Notes: a model not told the origin generated them from the letters alone. A DNA stretch of 64,000 nt from Nostoc desertorum CM1-VF14 (GCA_019359245.1 JAHHHR010000005.1:1-64000); one strand, 5' to 3'; shown: positions 46,988-56,105, counted from the stretch's first letter. Made by a program: numbers and translations.

Positions 46988-47893
46988 ATGATTTACGATA
47001 ACCGCGCCGAAGTGCGGAAGGTTTTAATTATTACCCTACTGCTTAACCTATTTGTAATGGGATTGAAAGCAGTTGTGGGTTACTGGACAGGTTCGTTGAG
47101 TTTGATAGCTGATGCCTTGCATAGTGTGACAGATAGCGCCAACAACGTTTTAGGATTAATTGCAAGTAAATTTTCTTCTCCACAACCCGATCGCGAGCAT
47201 CCCTATGGACACAGTAAGTTTGAAGCTGTGGGAGCCTTAGGAATTGCCTCATTTTTAGGAATAGCCTGTTTTGAGATTCTGCAAGGAGCAATTGAGCGAA
47301 TTCTCAAAGGTGGTGGTGAACCTGTGAGAATATCGCCACCAGAGTTGTGGTTATTACTAATTGTGCTGGGCGTGAATATCTTTGTGGCGTTTTACGAACG
47401 TAGTGTGGGTAGGCGCGTAGGTAGCTCAATTCTCATAGCTGACGCGACACATACCATGAGCGATATTTGGGTGACAATTTCTGTAATTAGTGGCTTGATA
47501 GGAGTTTGGCTAGGTTATCAATGGATGGATTTGGTGCTAGCTTTTCCTGTGGCTTTGTTGGTATTTTGGAGTGGCTGGTCAGTTTTAAAAGAGAATTTGC
47601 CTTGGCTTGTGGATCAAATGGCGATCGCACCAGAAGCAATTCATGCGATCGCAACTTCTGTTCCAGGTGTAGTTAACTGTCATGCGATCGCTTCTCGTGG
47701 TGTTATTGGTCGTCAAGTGTTCATTGAAATGCATTTAATAGTAGATGCACCAGACGTAGAAACCGCTCACCACATCACCGAAGAAGTAGAAAGCCGATTA
47801 GAAGAACGGTTCCGTCCAGTGAGGATTTTAATTCATGTTGAACCACCAGCATATAAGTCTGAGGAAATTAGCTTTGAAACTGGAGCGAAGTAG
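46988..47893 (+). CDS. Cation diffusion facilitator (CDF) transporter
   Basis: This 301-residue membrane protein has six hydrophobic segments. Metal-binding sites are visible in TM2 (SLIADALHSVTDSANN) and TM5 (SSILIADATHTMSDIWVT), with H/D in each, and the C-terminal cytoplasmic domain has HAIASRGVIGRQVFIEMHLIVD and HHITEEVESRLEERF. CDF proteins export zinc, iron or manganese by proton exchange. The HxxxD (H-S-V-T-D) form does not decide the metal. Monocistronic. No histidine-rich loop occurs. Confidence 0.92.
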   Translation: MIYDNRAEVRKVLIITLLLNLFVMGLKAVVGYWTGSLSLIADALHSVTDSANNVLGLIASKFSSPQPDREHPYGHSKFEAVGALGIASFLGIACFEILQGAIERILKGGGEPVRISPPELWLLLIVLGVNIFVAFYERSVGRRVGSSILIADATHTMSDIWVTISVISGLIGVWLGYQWMDLVLAFPVALLVFWSGWSVLKENLPWLVDQMAIAPEAIHAIATSVPGVVNCHAIASRGVIGRQVFIEMHLIVDAPDVETAHHITEEVESRLEERFRPVRILIHVEPPAYKSEEISFETGAK

Positions 47894-47972
47894 TCTTATC
47901 AATTCAAAATTATGCCCTGTTAAGATGTAAAGCAGTGCATTTTAATAACATACAAATAACTGCATATTTGCA

Positions 47973-48377
47973 TTAACTTTGATAAGAAGCAACCAAATTA
48001 GCGACGATTGCAACTAGTTGTCCTGGATCAACAGGTTTAGCCACATGAGATTGAAAGCCCGCTTCTAATGCACGGCTACGATACTCACTATCGCCGTATG
48101 CAGTTAAGGCGATCGCGGGGAGTTTTTCCCAAATATCAGGCTTCAGTGCGCGGATTTTGCGAATGAGGGTGTAGCCATCTTCACCAGGCATAGCAATATC
48201 ACAAATTAAGACATCTGGCTGCAACTCAGGTAGTACTTTCAATGCTACCCCCGCCGATGGAACTGCCGTGACGGTGGCTCCATCAGCTTCTAACACGGTA
48301 GTAATGTAAAAGCGGCTATCGTCATCATCATCAACTACGAGGATGTTTAAGCCAGCAAGGGAAAGAGGAGGTTCCAT
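47973..48377 (-). CDS. Stand-alone receiver-domain response regulator
   Basis: The start MEPPLSLAGLNILVVDDDDD (48377) gives 134 residues; an upstream ATG at 48401 adds eight. The phosphoacceptor is in DVLICDIAMPGEDGYTLI and the switch lysine in SHVAKPVDP. The sequence resembles receivers attached to hybrid kinases and to cyanobacterial oligomeric signalling proteins, but no kinase gene is next to it. Output must be by protein interaction. The partner is unknown. Confidence 0.88.
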   Translation of the reverse strand: MEPPLSLAGLNILVVDDDDDSRFYITTVLEADGATVTAVPSAGVALKVLPELQPDVLICDIAMPGEDGYTLIRKIRALKPDIWEKLPAIALTAYGDSEYRSRALEAGFQSHVAKPVDPGQLVAIVANLVASYQS

Positions 48378-49231
48378 AACATCTCCATTAATGTTTATCA
48401 AATGAAGTTATTTCTAATGAGCTGCTGGTTTTTTCTCAGTGACCACACCATTGGTAATTTTACTGCGATCGCGCCTATTTTCCTAGATAATAATTCAATT
48501 TTGCCAACTACCATTTAATTGATGGTTAATTGTTCGCTGGCATTTATAATTATTGACTGAAGAAAATTATGTAGATATTTAAATTACTCAGATTTAAAAA
48601 CTTACTTTAATAAATAGTTTCATTTGCAAATTATTTTTGCTAATCGCTGCCTGCTTTATTACTAAAAACTTGCGATGCTGATGAGGCTTTTAAATCTAGT
48701 AACTATGACATTTTGCTATGAAGCGAAAATATATAAGTTGCATAATAAAATTAAATGAAACTCTTGTGGGGTGGGCAATATGAGTATCCTAAATATATAA
48801 GTTAAACATGACGTCTCTTGCATAAGTCCTTAATACCAATTCGTAATTCGTAGTACTCGCCTCCAGCGAGAAGCAAGCTACGTAATTCATAATTAAGAAA
48901 GTCCTACTTAGTCTGGGTTTCAGGGTTTATATCTGTTTCATTATTTTCGTGAAATGGTATAACACCCAACCCCCACCCCCCCCGTAAGGGAGAAAGGGAG
49001 CGTTTGCTTTACTCAAATGCGGTGTGGGGTTCTTTATTTTTGATTTATGCAAAAGTCAAAAGTCTATGGAATAGCTTATTAAACCAAGAGTCAAAAAAAT
49101 AGACAATGCCAAAACTCAGAACAAGTCAGGTCGGCATTGCCATTTTGAAATATGTAAATCTAAACTACCGTAAAGAATCTGAATTATTAGAAGAAGTAAT
49201 GAGCTTTTAGTTAAGTCAACTCAAAACTTGA
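48378..49231. other. Long non-coding gap with dispersed repeats
   Basis: No gene is seen. An inverted pair around AATTCGTAATTCGTAG / CTACGTAATTCATAATT spans about 48839-48895, and a C-rich block (ACCCAACCCCCACCCCCC) with partial pairing to GGTGTGGGGTT occupies 48963-49032. Both are dispersed-repeat types. Confidence 0.45.
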
Positions 49232-50851
49232 TTATTCCCACTCAATAGTTCCAGGCGGCTTAGAGGTGATGTCATAAACCACCCGATTCACCCCTTTAAC
49301 CTCATTCACAATCCGCGTGGAAATCACTTCTAGGACATCGTAAGGCACTCTTGCCCAATCAGCAGTCATGCCATCTTCACTGGTAACAATCCGCAAAACG
49401 ATGGGGTAAGCGTAAGTACGTTGATCACCCATAACGCCGACACTACGAATTGGCAGCAATACAGCAAACGCCTGCCAAAAATCATGATACATACCGCGTT
49501 GGTTAATTTCTTGCCGGACAATCAAATCTGCATCGCGCAAAATATTTAACCGCTCAGATGTGACTTCCCCCAGAATCCGAATTGCCAAACCAGGCCCAGG
49601 AAAAGGTTGCCGTTGGACAATTTCTTCTGGTAAACCAATAGAACGCCCAACTTTGCGGACTTCATCTTTAAATAGTTTCCGCAGTGGTTCTACCAATTTA
49701 AACCTTAGGTCTTTGGGCAAACCGCCAACATTGTGATGACTCTTAATTTTCACCGCTACCCGCTCCCCAGTTTGGGGATCAACGTTGGTATCAGCAGATT
49801 CAATCACATCTGGATAAAGAGTCCCTTGAGCCAGATAGTCAAAGTGACCAAGACGTTTAGATGTTTCCTCAAATACACTGATGAATTCGTGTCCGATACG
49901 GCGGCGTTTTTCTTCAGGATCGGTGACATCAGCAACTTTAGCTAAAAAGCGATCGCGAGCATTAACATACTCTACAGGAATGTGAAACTGCTCTTGGAAC
50001 AGCTTTACTAATCGTTCTGGCTCATACTTTCGCATAAAGCCTTGATCGATAAATACGCAAGTCAGTTGATCGCCAATGGCTTTATACAACAAGAAGGCTA
50101 AGGTGGAAGAATCCACCCCACCAGACAACGCCAACAGCACTCGCTTTTCACCAACTCTGGCGCGAATTTCCCGAATTGCTTCTTCGACAAAAGCCGCTGT
50201 TGTCCAAGTGGGTTCGCAATCGCAGATGTGATAGACAAAATTACGGATTAATGCTAAACCGCCAATAGAATGCACCACCTCTGGATGGAACTGAACGCCG
50301 TAAAGTTTCTTTTCGTGGTCAGCGATCGCAGCACAGGGAGTATTTTCTGTATGTGCCAGCAATTCAAACCCTGATGGCATTTTGGTAACTGAGTCTCCAT
50401 GACTCATCCACATCGTAGTGCCATCTTCGACATTAGTGAGCAAATCTGTGGGATCATCAATATATAATGAGGCTTTGCCGTACTCACCTCGATCGGCCTT
50501 TGCCACTTCGCCACCGAGTTGGTTTACCATCAGCTGCATCCCATAGCAAACACCCAAAACGGGTATTCCCAAATTCCAGATTTCTGGGTCACAATGGGGA
50601 GCGTTATCACCATAAACCGAACTGGGTCCACCAGAGAGAATGATTCCCTTGGGATTGAGTTGGCGCAATTGTTCAGAAGTAGTGCGATAGGATAAAACTT
50701 CAGAGTATACTTGAGTCTCGCGGATGCGACGGGCAATCAACTCAGAATATTGAGAGCCGAAGTCCAGAATTATAATCAATTGACGATCAAGCCGCCCAAC
50801 ATTTTCCAATGTTTGGGGCGCTTGTTCTGTTGGTATCACCGCTGTATTCAT
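49232..50851 (-). CDS. guaA: GMP synthase (glutamine-hydrolysing)
   Basis: GuaA turns XMP into GMP with glutamine and ATP. The N-terminal class I amidotransferase has the nucleophile cysteine in [11 protein letters not shown] and the His/Glu in GVQFHPEV; the ATP-pyrophosphatase loop is [18 protein letters not shown]; the C-terminal dimer domain ends KPPGTIEWE. With 539 residues it is of normal size plus an N-terminal extension ([19 protein letters not shown]) seen in cyanobacteria. It follows cbiD on the same strand, with 224 bases between. Confidence 0.97.
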   Translation of the reverse strand: MNTAVIPTEQAPQTLENVGRLDRQLIIILDFGSQYSELIARRIRETQVYSEVLSYRTTSEQLRQLNPKGIILSGGPSSVYGDNAPHCDPEIWNLGIPVLGVCYGMQLMVNQLGGEVAKADRGEYGKASLYIDDPTDLLTNVEDGTTMWMSHGDSVTKMPSGFELLAHTENTPCAAIADHEKKLYGVQFHPEVVHSIGGLALIRNFVYHICDCEPTWTTAAFVEEAIREIRARVGEKRVLLALSGGVDSSTLAFLLYKAIGDQLTCVFIDQGFMRKYEPERLVKLFQEQFHIPVEYVNARDRFLAKVADVTDPEEKRRRIGHEFISVFEETSKRLGHFDYLAQGTLYPDVIESADTNVDPQTGERVAVKIKSHHNVGGLPKDLRFKLVEPLRKLFKDEVRKVGRSIGLPEEIVQRQPFPGPGLAIRILGEVTSERLNILRDADLIVRQEINQRGMYHDFWQAFAVLLPIRSVGVMGDQRTYAYPIVLRIVTSEDGMTADWARVPYDVLEVISTRIVNEVKGVNRVVYDITSKPPGTIEWE

Positions 50852-51075
50852 GACGGGAGTGTTATGTCTGTTAAGGGTAGATGCTTTGTGGTCTATGATG
50901 ATGCTATTATTCAGCCTGGGTAGGCTAATAATGATATAGAGAGCCTTTACAAACGCCGGGTTATGTGCGTTTGTTTAGTCCCGGAGTCGGAGATGGTATT
51001 AAAACGATAAACTTACCCTAGAGTGGTTACTTAAGAAATTATTTATTTGGATTGTTTACGATTATTCATAATAAA

Positions 51076-52188
51076 TTAACATAATTTTCCCATCAACAGA
51101 CTAGCAGTTTTACTCTTCACGATAATTTTGCGATCGCGATCAAAGAGGATAGAGCCACAAATTGTTACTCCTGTGCCCTTTTCGCTATGACTTTGGATGT
51201 ATTCTTTAGAACGGACATCGATGGCTTCGGCGATCGCACTGTAAACTTGATTTACCCAGTCACTACCAGTTGCAGCATCTAGCGATTTTAGGTATGTTAA
51301 TGCTGCTTCAGCGGTTGCACTGTTAAACACAGCTTGGATATCTGGTGATTTTAAACCTGCGATCGCACAGTGCGCCGCCAAAATTTCCCGCCGCCCATCA
51401 GCCAAGTAGTGATGGGTGTGAAAAATCCCTCCAGCCAGTTTCATTAGCTTTCCGTGATAGCCAAATAATAAAATTTCTTTCACGCCCAACACATCAGCTT
51501 CTACTAACATTGGACCAAGCCAGTTAGCAGTTTTGACCAATTGCTCAGGATTAATCCCTAGTTTACGCGCCAAATCTAGGCCATTCTCCCCGATACAGAA
51601 TACTAAACTTTCAAAACGACTGGCTTTATCTTGTAATTCCGCCCGAAAAACTGCAAGCTGATCTGGTGTACTTAAGGGTTGAGAAATTCCGGTCGTGCCT
51701 AAAAGGGAAAGCCCTTCAACTACACCAAAAGCAGAATTTGAAGTTCTAACAGCAAGCGATCGCCCTTCAGGTAGAATAATCGTCACCGTGATTTTTTCCT
51801 CTGGCGCTAGTATCCGTTGCAAGTTTTCTTTTAAGAGCCTTTGAGCGTAGGCATAAATAGCAGGCTTATCATCAGCATTCATCTGCCTGCCAATTCCTTC
51901 CCCACCTTTAATAATTACAGTCTCACCCTCTTCCCTCCACTCCACCAATGCCCAAATCGGTGTATCTTTAGTCAGGTCAAGATTATCGCCAGGATCGCTA
52001 CAGGTGATTGCTAAAGCTGTATTCTCAGATAATCCTGCTACCTGTTCAATGGGGATTTCTGCGATTTGAGCGGGTTCAATCAAATCTATAGATGCTAAAG
52101 TTAGGGATTGGCGATCATGTAACCAGTGTAAAGCTGCAACAGCAGCAGCACAGGCAAAGACGGGAAGTGTGTATCCAGAACGGGACAT
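51076..52188 (-). CDS. cbiD: Cobalt-precorrin-5B C(1)-methyltransferase
   Basis: CbiD acts in the anaerobic (early-cobalt) route to cobalamin, methylating C1. The 370-residue protein opens RSGYTLPVFACAAAVAALHWL, a variant of the family SGYTTGACAAAAA pattern, and has GGEGIGRQMN, LEPA-like and LLFGYHGKLMKLAGGIFHTHHYLADGRREIL blocks. It is probably active but the lost Thr/Gly residues in the first motif are notable. It supports cobalamin synthesis in the organism. Other cbi genes are not in the window. Confidence 0.9.
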   Translation of the reverse strand: MSRSGYTLPVFACAAAVAALHWLHDRQSLTLASIDLIEPAQIAEIPIEQVAGLSENTALAITCSDPGDNLDLTKDTPIWALVEWREEGETVIIKGGEGIGRQMNADDKPAIYAYAQRLLKENLQRILAPEEKITVTIILPEGRSLAVRTSNSAFGVVEGLSLLGTTGISQPLSTPDQLAVFRAELQDKASRFESLVFCIGENGLDLARKLGINPEQLVKTANWLGPMLVEADVLGVKEILLFGYHGKLMKLAGGIFHTHHYLADGRREILAAHCAIAGLKSPDIQAVFNSATAEAALTYLKSLDAATGSDWVNQVYSAIAEAIDVRSKEYIQSHSEKGTGVTICGSILFDRDRKIIVKSKTASLLMGKLC

Positions 52189-52398
52189 TTTTTAAATTTA
52201 AAAGTCAAAATAATTCTTCAAAATTTTACACTTACAGGGATCTTGCTACGTGCAGCGTTTTGTAGAGAAAACAGTTTCAGGCAGCAATTTAGACCAATCT
52301 GTAGCTTACTTCCTTTAGGGGAACGGTAAAGTTGAGCCGATGCAGATACCCTCATATTCTCCCCAAATAACCTCTCAGCGTTCGGCTCCAACGCCGTG

Positions 52399-52581
52399 TT
52401 AGCCTTCGTCGCCAAGCATTTTGATGATGTGTTTGGCAAGCTGTTCCTTAATTTCTCGATGCCTTGGAACAGGTTGAGATACCTTAGCTCTTGGGTTTTG
52501 ATACCAGTCATGTTTGCCACTATGACGAATAAATACACAACCCATTTCTTCGAGGCGTTTGATCAAGTCCCGTCGTTTCAC
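52399..52581 (-). CDS. hicA: HicA-type toxin
   Basis: This 60-residue protein starts KRRDLIKRLEEMGCVFIRHS and holds the conserved histidine-lysine pattern GKHDWYQNP and VPRHREIKEQLAKHIIKML. HicA toxins use a double-stranded-RNA-binding-like fold to cut mRNA. The GTG start overlaps the hicB stop by four bases (GTGA), so its translation depends on the antitoxin gene. All HicA signature residues are present, so it appears intact. Confidence 0.92.
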   Translation of the reverse strand: MKRRDLIKRLEEMGCVFIRHSGKHDWYQNPRAKVSQPVPRHREIKEQLAKHIIKMLGDEG

Positions 52582-52769
52582 GATACCTCAAGTTCAGCCA
52601 CTCTTCGGACATTGGGAATTGTCCCACTTGTTAATTCTTTGTAAATATCAGTTAAGCTCTCCTTCAATTCGTTTTCGGTTTCTGCCTGAGTCCAGTAGTT
52701 TGGAAACTCCTCCAAATAGCCAAGCCACATCTCCTCATCTTGCCAGTAAACATATTTTTTGGTTGTCAT
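52578..52769 (-). CDS. hicB: HicB-type antitoxin
   Basis: The 63-residue protein carries the small HicB fold: YVYWQDEEMWLGYLEEFPNYWTQAETENELKESLTDIYKEL. There is no C-terminal DNA-binding domain, so autoregulation may need a partner or be absent. It is the upstream gene of the hicBA pair, translationally coupled to hicA. The pair stabilises DNA or acts under stress. The order antitoxin-toxin is the reverse of E. coli hicAB but common in cyanobacteria. Confidence 0.88.
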   Translation of the reverse strand: MTTKKYVYWQDEEMWLGYLEEFPNYWTQAETENELKESLTDIYKELTSGTIPNVRRVAELEVS

Positions 52770-52848
52770 AGGGTGAATGACTTATGAACTTATCCAATCT
52801 ATGCCAACCATCTTATCAAACTGGGCGATCGCCCTATCACAGTAAAAA

Positions 52849-52941
52849 GGGCGGTTAGAAACCGCGTCTACACAGACAAAACCCGCCTGCGCGGGTTAAA
52901 AACATTTATTTCTTTTAGTCCGCGTAGGCGGACTTTGTGCC
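52849..52941. repeat. Palindromic dispersed element (GGGCGGTTAGAAACCGC type)
   Basis: Three hairpins in a row are visible: GCGGTT/AACCGC, AACCCGC/GCGGGTT and GTCCGC/GCGGAC. This compact multi-hairpin unit is known from many Nostoc intergenic regions and may be a non-autonomous mobile element. Confidence 0.65.
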
Positions 52942-53094
52942 CCGTTTACCGATGCCTATCCCAAAAAACTATTGTAGGAGTTAGTTACCCTTGGAAGGAA
53001 TCGCGCAATATTTATTGATGGCGAATGGAAAATATATAAAAATTTTTGAACGCGCTAAACGCCAAAGAAGGGTAAAAAAAGAAAGAGTAAAGGG

Positions 53095-55164
53095 CTACAA
53101 GAGTCCTGGAAAAACCGAACATACCACCCGAAAACCGACAGTGCTGTTGCGGTTGGCGGGAGAGCCATAGGCGCGGTAGACAGCGCGACAGTACGACCGA
53201 TCATTGAACCAGGAACCGCCCCGAAATATCCGTTTTTCACTATTTCCATTCACTATCCAAGCTGTGCCATCAGTGGGCGCACTTACATAGTTGTCATGCC
53301 AGTGATCGGCACACCACTCCCAAACATTGCCGTGCATATCGTATAAACCGAAAGCATTGGGCAAGTAGCTGCCCACAGAAGCCGTTTCTCCACCACCAAA
53401 TATAGTGAGCAACATCATGCCAAAATTGGCTTTACACCGAGCCAGTTTTGGTGTCAGAGTCTCCCCAAAATAGAATTCAGTCGTTGTTCCGGCTCGACAG
53501 GCATATTCCCATTCGGCTTCGCTAGGCAAGTGGTATGAATGCCCCGTCACGCGAGACAAGCGCTGACAAAATTCCACAGCCTCATCCCAAGAGACTTGTT
53601 CCACGGGGCGGCTATCTCCCTTGAAATCTGAAGGTTCGGCATTGAGTGCGATCTCTACTTGGGGCAGAGCCGCAACCCTCCGCCATTGTGCCTGAGTAAC
53701 AGGATATTTTCCCATCAAAAAAGCTGGCACAGTAACACTATGTTGAGGCTTTTCGTTATCGCTTCCCTGACCTTCTGGTGAACCCATCTGGAAGGTTCCC
53801 GATGGAATCTTAACCATCTCTAGCAACACCCCATTACCCAAATCCTCAAAGAAAAACTCTGCTGCCTTCCTAGTGCGACTTTTTTCTTCTCCTTGTTTGT
53901 CAACAGTAATGACATCAAATTCAAACCGCCGCAATTTACTACCTGCGCTGTTTTGAGGGCTGGAGGCTTGACTAGTTCCTGCTTGTCCTTGAGCTTTATG
54001 TTTTGCTTGTGCTTGCTTACGTTGCTGTTCAAGTTCTATTTGTCGTTGCCGCTCCTCTTCTTCTTGCTGCTTGAGTTTTTCCTGATATCTTGCCTCTGCT
54101 GGTTCACGAATCGACCGCTCAATTTGGGCAGAATTTTCATTCTTAAGTCCCAATTGCTGCTGAAAGTTTCTCAACCCCTCTAAAACAGCCTGACTGAGTG
54201 GATATTCTACTTGAACGGCTCTAGAAAATTCTTCTCTATAACGCTGTAACTTAGCTTCATACTCCTCTTGCTGCCGACGCTGTTGCTGCTCTAGTGATTG
54301 TAGTTGCTCGACTTCATCCTGCTGTTGTCTTTTAGCTTGATAATCGAACTCAGCTTGGTCAAGAATTGGCTTTGAAATTCGAGCAACATCTCCAGGCTTT
54401 AGCCCCAAATCTCTCTGACGATTTTCCAGATCCTTCTCAATCTCTTCACTGAAAGGATAATAACCCTTCTCAATTAACCTGTTGAGCGTTTGCTTATATC
54501 TATTCAGGTTCTCCTCAACTCTGCTGTAAGGCTCATACGCACGAGTTTCAATTTCCTTTGCTTCTTCTGGCGTTAAACCCAGCGATTCTCGAAGTTCGTC
54601 TAACGTATCTCGTTCCACAATAGAGATCACGCCGTCAGAAAGAACCTCTTCAACCTTTTGCAGATATTGTGCTTGAATTACCTGTTTCTGCTCTGCTAGC
54701 TGCTTACGGTAGTCCAGCATTTGTTTGGCTGCTATTCGGATGCCTTGTGTCACACTAACAAAGGCTTCATCCTGGTTTACCCAGGTGGTTACGGCTTTGG
54801 CATCTTTAGGAAACGCTTGTAGCTTGGCAAAAGGTGCGTCAAACCAGTCAAAAGGTCGTAGAATGACTGGAACGACATAAGCCTGTTTTGACTCATGCCG
54901 CTGTAACGCCATTGGAATTTCAATGTCACGGCAGTATTTGGAGGCGATAAAGTCTGGGCTAATCAGTAATAAGATAATATCAGCAGACTCAAGCTCAGTT
55001 TTAATCTTGTCATTCCATTCCGTTCCGGCAGTAAGTTGGCGATCGTACCAGCTAGAGATAATGCCTTGCCATTGCAGGTTACTCAAATGAGTTGCAAGGC
55101 TATCTCGCAAGTGTTCGTCTTTGTGGGAGTAGGAAATAAAAACTCTAACTGCGTCCTCTGCCAT
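53095..55164 (-). CDS. TIR-helical repeat-FGE/C-type lectin-fold protein
   Basis: The 689-residue protein has a TIR domain (1-150; VRVFISYSHKDEHLRDSL, SADIILLLISPDF, and the likely catalytic glutamate 82 in SKYCRDIEIP). Three copies of a helical module follow (about 172-215, 236-270, 318-360; each contains L-x-x-x-L-G-L), a coiled coil, and a formylglycine-enzyme-like domain (about 445-683; FQMGSPEGQGSDNEKPQHSVTVP, LPSEAEWEYACRAGT, LYDMHGNVWEWCADHW). The active-site cysteine of true FGE is replaced by Asn 654, so it is a binding fold. The extreme C-terminus has the pattern of a DGR variable region. By family it is a candidate NAD-consuming conflict receptor. Confidence 0.85.
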   Translation of the reverse strand: MAEDAVRVFISYSHKDEHLRDSLATHLSNLQWQGIISSWYDRQLTAGTEWNDKIKTELESADIILLLISPDFIASKYCRDIEIPMALQRHESKQAYVVPVILRPFDWFDAPFAKLQAFPKDAKAVTTWVNQDEAFVSVTQGIRIAAKQMLDYRKQLAEQKQVIQAQYLQKVEEVLSDGVISIVERDTLDELRESLGLTPEEAKEIETRAYEPYSRVEENLNRYKQTLNRLIEKGYYPFSEEIEKDLENRQRDLGLKPGDVARISKPILDQAEFDYQAKRQQQDEVEQLQSLEQQQRRQQEEYEAKLQRYREEFSRAVQVEYPLSQAVLEGLRNFQQQLGLKNENSAQIERSIREPAEARYQEKLKQQEEEERQRQIELEQQRKQAQAKHKAQGQAGTSQASSPQNSAGSKLRRFEFDVITVDKQGEEKSRTRKAAEFFFEDLGNGVLLEMVKIPSGTFQMGSPEGQGSDNEKPQHSVTVPAFLMGKYPVTQAQWRRVAALPQVEIALNAEPSDFKGDSRPVEQVSWDEAVEFCQRLSRVTGHSYHLPSEAEWEYACRAGTTTEFYFGETLTPKLARCKANFGMMLLTIFGGGETASVGSYLPNAFGLYDMHGNVWEWCADHWHDNYVSAPTDGTAWIVNGNSEKRIFRGGSWFNDRSYCRAVYRAYGSPANRNSTVGFRVVCSVFPGLL
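53131..53217 (-). other. Candidate DGR variable region at the C-terminus of the TIR-FGE gene
   Basis: Residues 650-678 (GSWFNDRSYCRAVYRAYG, then SPANRNSTVGFRV) align with the diversified segment of Nostoc C-type lectin/FGE targets, where the template has AAC codons. Here the putative AAC positions read TTC, AAT, GAT, TCG, TAC, GCC, TAT, GGC, TCT, AGC and ACT. No reverse transcriptase or template repeat is in this window. Confidence 0.5.
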
Positions 55165-55199
55165 GTGACCCTAAGAAGTTGTTGAGAAGAGTGTAAAGT

Positions 55200-55423
55200 A
55201 CCTCTATTTATTCTCCATCGGTATAACTGCCCAATTCGGAAATCATGCCGAAAAATAATACTCCCAAGTGGAAGCAATTACAGAATCGTGTATTTCAGCA
55301 TACTCGCAGATAACTACATCATCTATATTAATTAACCCTAAAGTTTTAACGTGTACTGAATCAAAATACAAATCTACAATCAATAATCCGATCAGACAGA
55401 TTTTCATCTAGAAGCAGTTTCAC
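55200..55423 (-). pseudogene. DUF5615 PIN-like toxin, frameshifted
   Basis: The GTG at 55423 starts VKLLLDENLSDRIID, the hallmark of DUF5615 PIN-like toxins, and overlaps the DUF433 stop as GTGA. After 15 residues the frame fails; the next frame goes on with VDLYFDSVHVKTLGLINIDD and VVICEYAEIHDSVIAST and then stops, and a third carries a last piece (FRIGQLY). A small deletion near residue 15 removed about three residues and shifted the frame. The toxin is dead; the antitoxin gene is intact. Confidence 0.82.
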
Positions 55424-55644
55424 AGGGATACCACAAATAACTTCTTCTCACGATCGGCAGCAAAAGCTAGACACGCTTTGATATCTTCAGAAGTTAATTC
55501 AGAAAAATCCTCTAAGATTTCTGCTTCAGTCATTCCGCCCGCAAGATACTCCAAAATATCATAAACAGTGATTCGCATTCCTCGGATACAAGGTTTACCA
55601 CTGTGTTTTCCAGGTTCAATTGTAATAATGTCGTGGTAATTCAT
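55420..55644 (-). CDS. DUF433 antitoxin
   Basis: The 74-residue DUF433 protein has ITIEPGKHSGKPCIRGMRIT, VYDILEYLAGGMTEAEILEDFSELT and DIKACLAFAADREKKL, the full winged-helix family pattern. DUF433 proteins are the antitoxins of a VapBC-like group whose toxin is DUF5615. It is intact, followed by a frameshifted toxin, so it is now an orphan antitoxin that may still bind DNA or neutralise related toxins. The C-terminal VVSL is normal. Confidence 0.9.
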   Translation of the reverse strand: MNYHDIITIEPGKHSGKPCIRGMRITVYDILEYLAGGMTEAEILEDFSELTSEDIKACLAFAADREKKLFVVSL

Positions 55645-55721
55645 AAATTAGTCAAGATATTAGACTTCTTGTTACCCACCTATGCTATTTAAGTTAAAAG
55701 TTGAAAGGGCAATAGGCAAAT

Positions 55722-56105
55722 ATGGTTTTCCAGTACACTAACGCATTTGTCACCATAGCATCGGTTAATTGTGAGAATTTAGCGAATTTCTATACCAAAT
55801 TGCTGGAGCAAAAGCCAGTTATTGTAATTCCGAATGTTTATGCTGAGTTTAATTTGCTGAGTATGCGTTTAGGTATTTTTAAACCAAAGAACACAAACGA
55901 ATCGGAATTTGAAGCCATTGCCAAAAGTAAGATAAGTTTGTGTTTAGAGGTGAGTAACTTAGAAGATGCGATCGCTCACCTAACAGCATTGGGCTATCCC
56001 CCACCAGGAAATATTTCTATTGCTTCCCACGGCAGAGAAATTTATGCTTATGACCCTGATGGCAATCGTCTGATTCTACATCAATCCCCAGTGAATGATA
56101 ATTGA
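55722..56105 (+). CDS. VOC-family protein (glyoxalase/bleomycin resistance fold)
   Basis: The 127-residue protein has the two beta-alpha-beta-beta-beta halves of the vicinal oxygen chelate fold: FVTIASVNCENLANFYTKLL at the start and LCLEVSNLEDAIAHLTALGY with EIYAYDPDGNRLILHQ at the end. Metal ligands are not clearly placed; the last is in DPDGNRL-type region. Substrate is unknown. It is 31 bases upstream of the GTPase gene and in the same direction, so cotranscription is possible. Confidence 0.82.
   Translation: MVFQYTNAFVTIASVNCENLANFYTKLLEQKPVIVIPNVYAEFNLLSMRLGIFKPKNTNESEFEAIAKSKISLCLEVSNLEDAIAHLTALGYPPPGNISIASHGREIYAYDPDGNRLILHQSPVNDN

Noticed and set aside
52218..52538. 106-codon minus-strand frame overlapping hicA
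   Set aside because: Lies largely in another frame of hicA and non-coding DNA; hicA/hicB explain the region.
53095..55164. A true formylglycine-generating enzyme or sulfatase maturase
   Set aside because: The position of the first active-site cysteine (human FGE C336) is Asn; no sulfatase gene is near; the TIR fusion points to a binding role.
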